From Arthrobacter sp. H35-D1 (GTDB lineage Bacteria > Actinomycetota > Actinomycetes > Actinomycetales > Micrococcaceae): a DNA stretch of 64,000 nt. Within the stretch, counting starts at the first letter, position 1. Each line of letters opens with the position of its first letter. The stretch is taken from NCBI RefSeq assembly GCF_030063185.1, contig NZ_JASISP010000010.1, positions 1 to 64,000 of the forward strand, given 5' to 3'. The position numbers and the translations under genes are program-made. Positions 63,931 through 64,000 of this stretch are shown in pieces. The notes below the pieces were generated by a model that was given only the letters and a program-made list of their open reading frames with translations, had not been told where the DNA came from and searched no databases.

Positions 63931-64000
63931 ATGACCGAACAGATTGTAAAAGAAAACATTTCCGCTGAAGTTCAGGCCATCACAGAGCGCGCCCGAAAGG
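63931..64000 (+). CDS. proA: Glutamate-5-semialdehyde dehydrogenase, 5' end
   Basis: Only the first 23 codons are inside the window (MTEQIVKENISAEVQAITER...). The name rests on the N-terminus and position directly after proB. The 61-base gap from proB is long enough for a ribosome-binding site but no strong one is seen. Confidence 0.75.
   Translation, partial: MTEQIVKENISAEVQAITERARK

Overview
The window looks like a chromosomal segment of a high-GC actinobacterium of the Micrococcaceae, most likely an Arthrobacter relative. The evidence is the gene order tig-clpP1-clpP2-clpX and ileS-folC-DUF4233-ndk-vkor-rne-thiD-rplU-rpmA-obgE-proB-proA, an actinobacterial ileS T-box with a very short stem I, a mycothiol-type DsbA-like oxidoreductase, a proteasome-era ClgR-like box before clpP1, and frequent GTG/TTG starts. 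This is inferred from gene content; no database search was possible.

Region 1 (about 350-14,880) is an accessory island beside a tRNA-Arg(UCU) gene at 14,810-14,882 (minus strand). The last 37 bases of the tRNA and its 3' flank occur three times in the same orientation (351-387, 5,708-5,744, 14,808-14,844), as expected of att sites from two tandem integrations. The cargo is decayed: an IS110 transposase cut by an IS630 element, a secreted Asp-box (sialidase-fold) protein, a cut-off methyltransferase abutting a GIY-YIG gene, a permease remnant with an isochorismatase-type hydrolase and a small protein that seems to start at ATT, a GNAT acetyltransferase, and a transposase tail. A tyrosine recombinase gene is broken twice, by a 451-bp IS21-like MITE and by a 2,481-bp IS carrying a 773-aa transposase. 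Both insertions have clean target duplications, and removing them restores the reading frame. A 190-bp imperfect palindrome sits next to the third att copy.

Region 2 (15,000-31,500) is mostly housekeeping: ssb, a lipoprotein, the ABC-F factor ettA, two thioesterases, a YCII-like protein, truncated hemoglobin glbO, an MscS channel, an OsmC protein, a secreted SGNH hydrolase, aminopeptidase pepN, two related DUF1648-type membrane proteins, rpiB, a Nei-type DNA glycosylase with an internal 57-bp duplication, and tRNA-Gly(UCC) and tRNA-Pro(UGG).

Region 3 (31,500-40,900) is a protein quality-control block: trigger factor, ClpP1, ClpP2 and ClpX, preceded by a ClgR-like operator, then a DsbA-like protein, valS, a MepB-like protein and a DUF488 protein. 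Region 4 (41,000-46,900) is a catabolic-looking locus: a GMC oxidoreductase and an aldehyde dehydrogenase divergent from a PucR-type regulator, with a palindromic operator candidate between them, followed by an SDR.

Region 5 (47,150-64,000) runs left to right through T-box-controlled ileS, folC, a DUF4233 membrane protein, ndk, a repeat-rich spacer, vkor (opposite strand), rne with a very long low-complexity N-terminus, a TPP riboswitch controlling a ThiD-TenA fusion, rplU, rpmA, obgE, proB and the start of proA.
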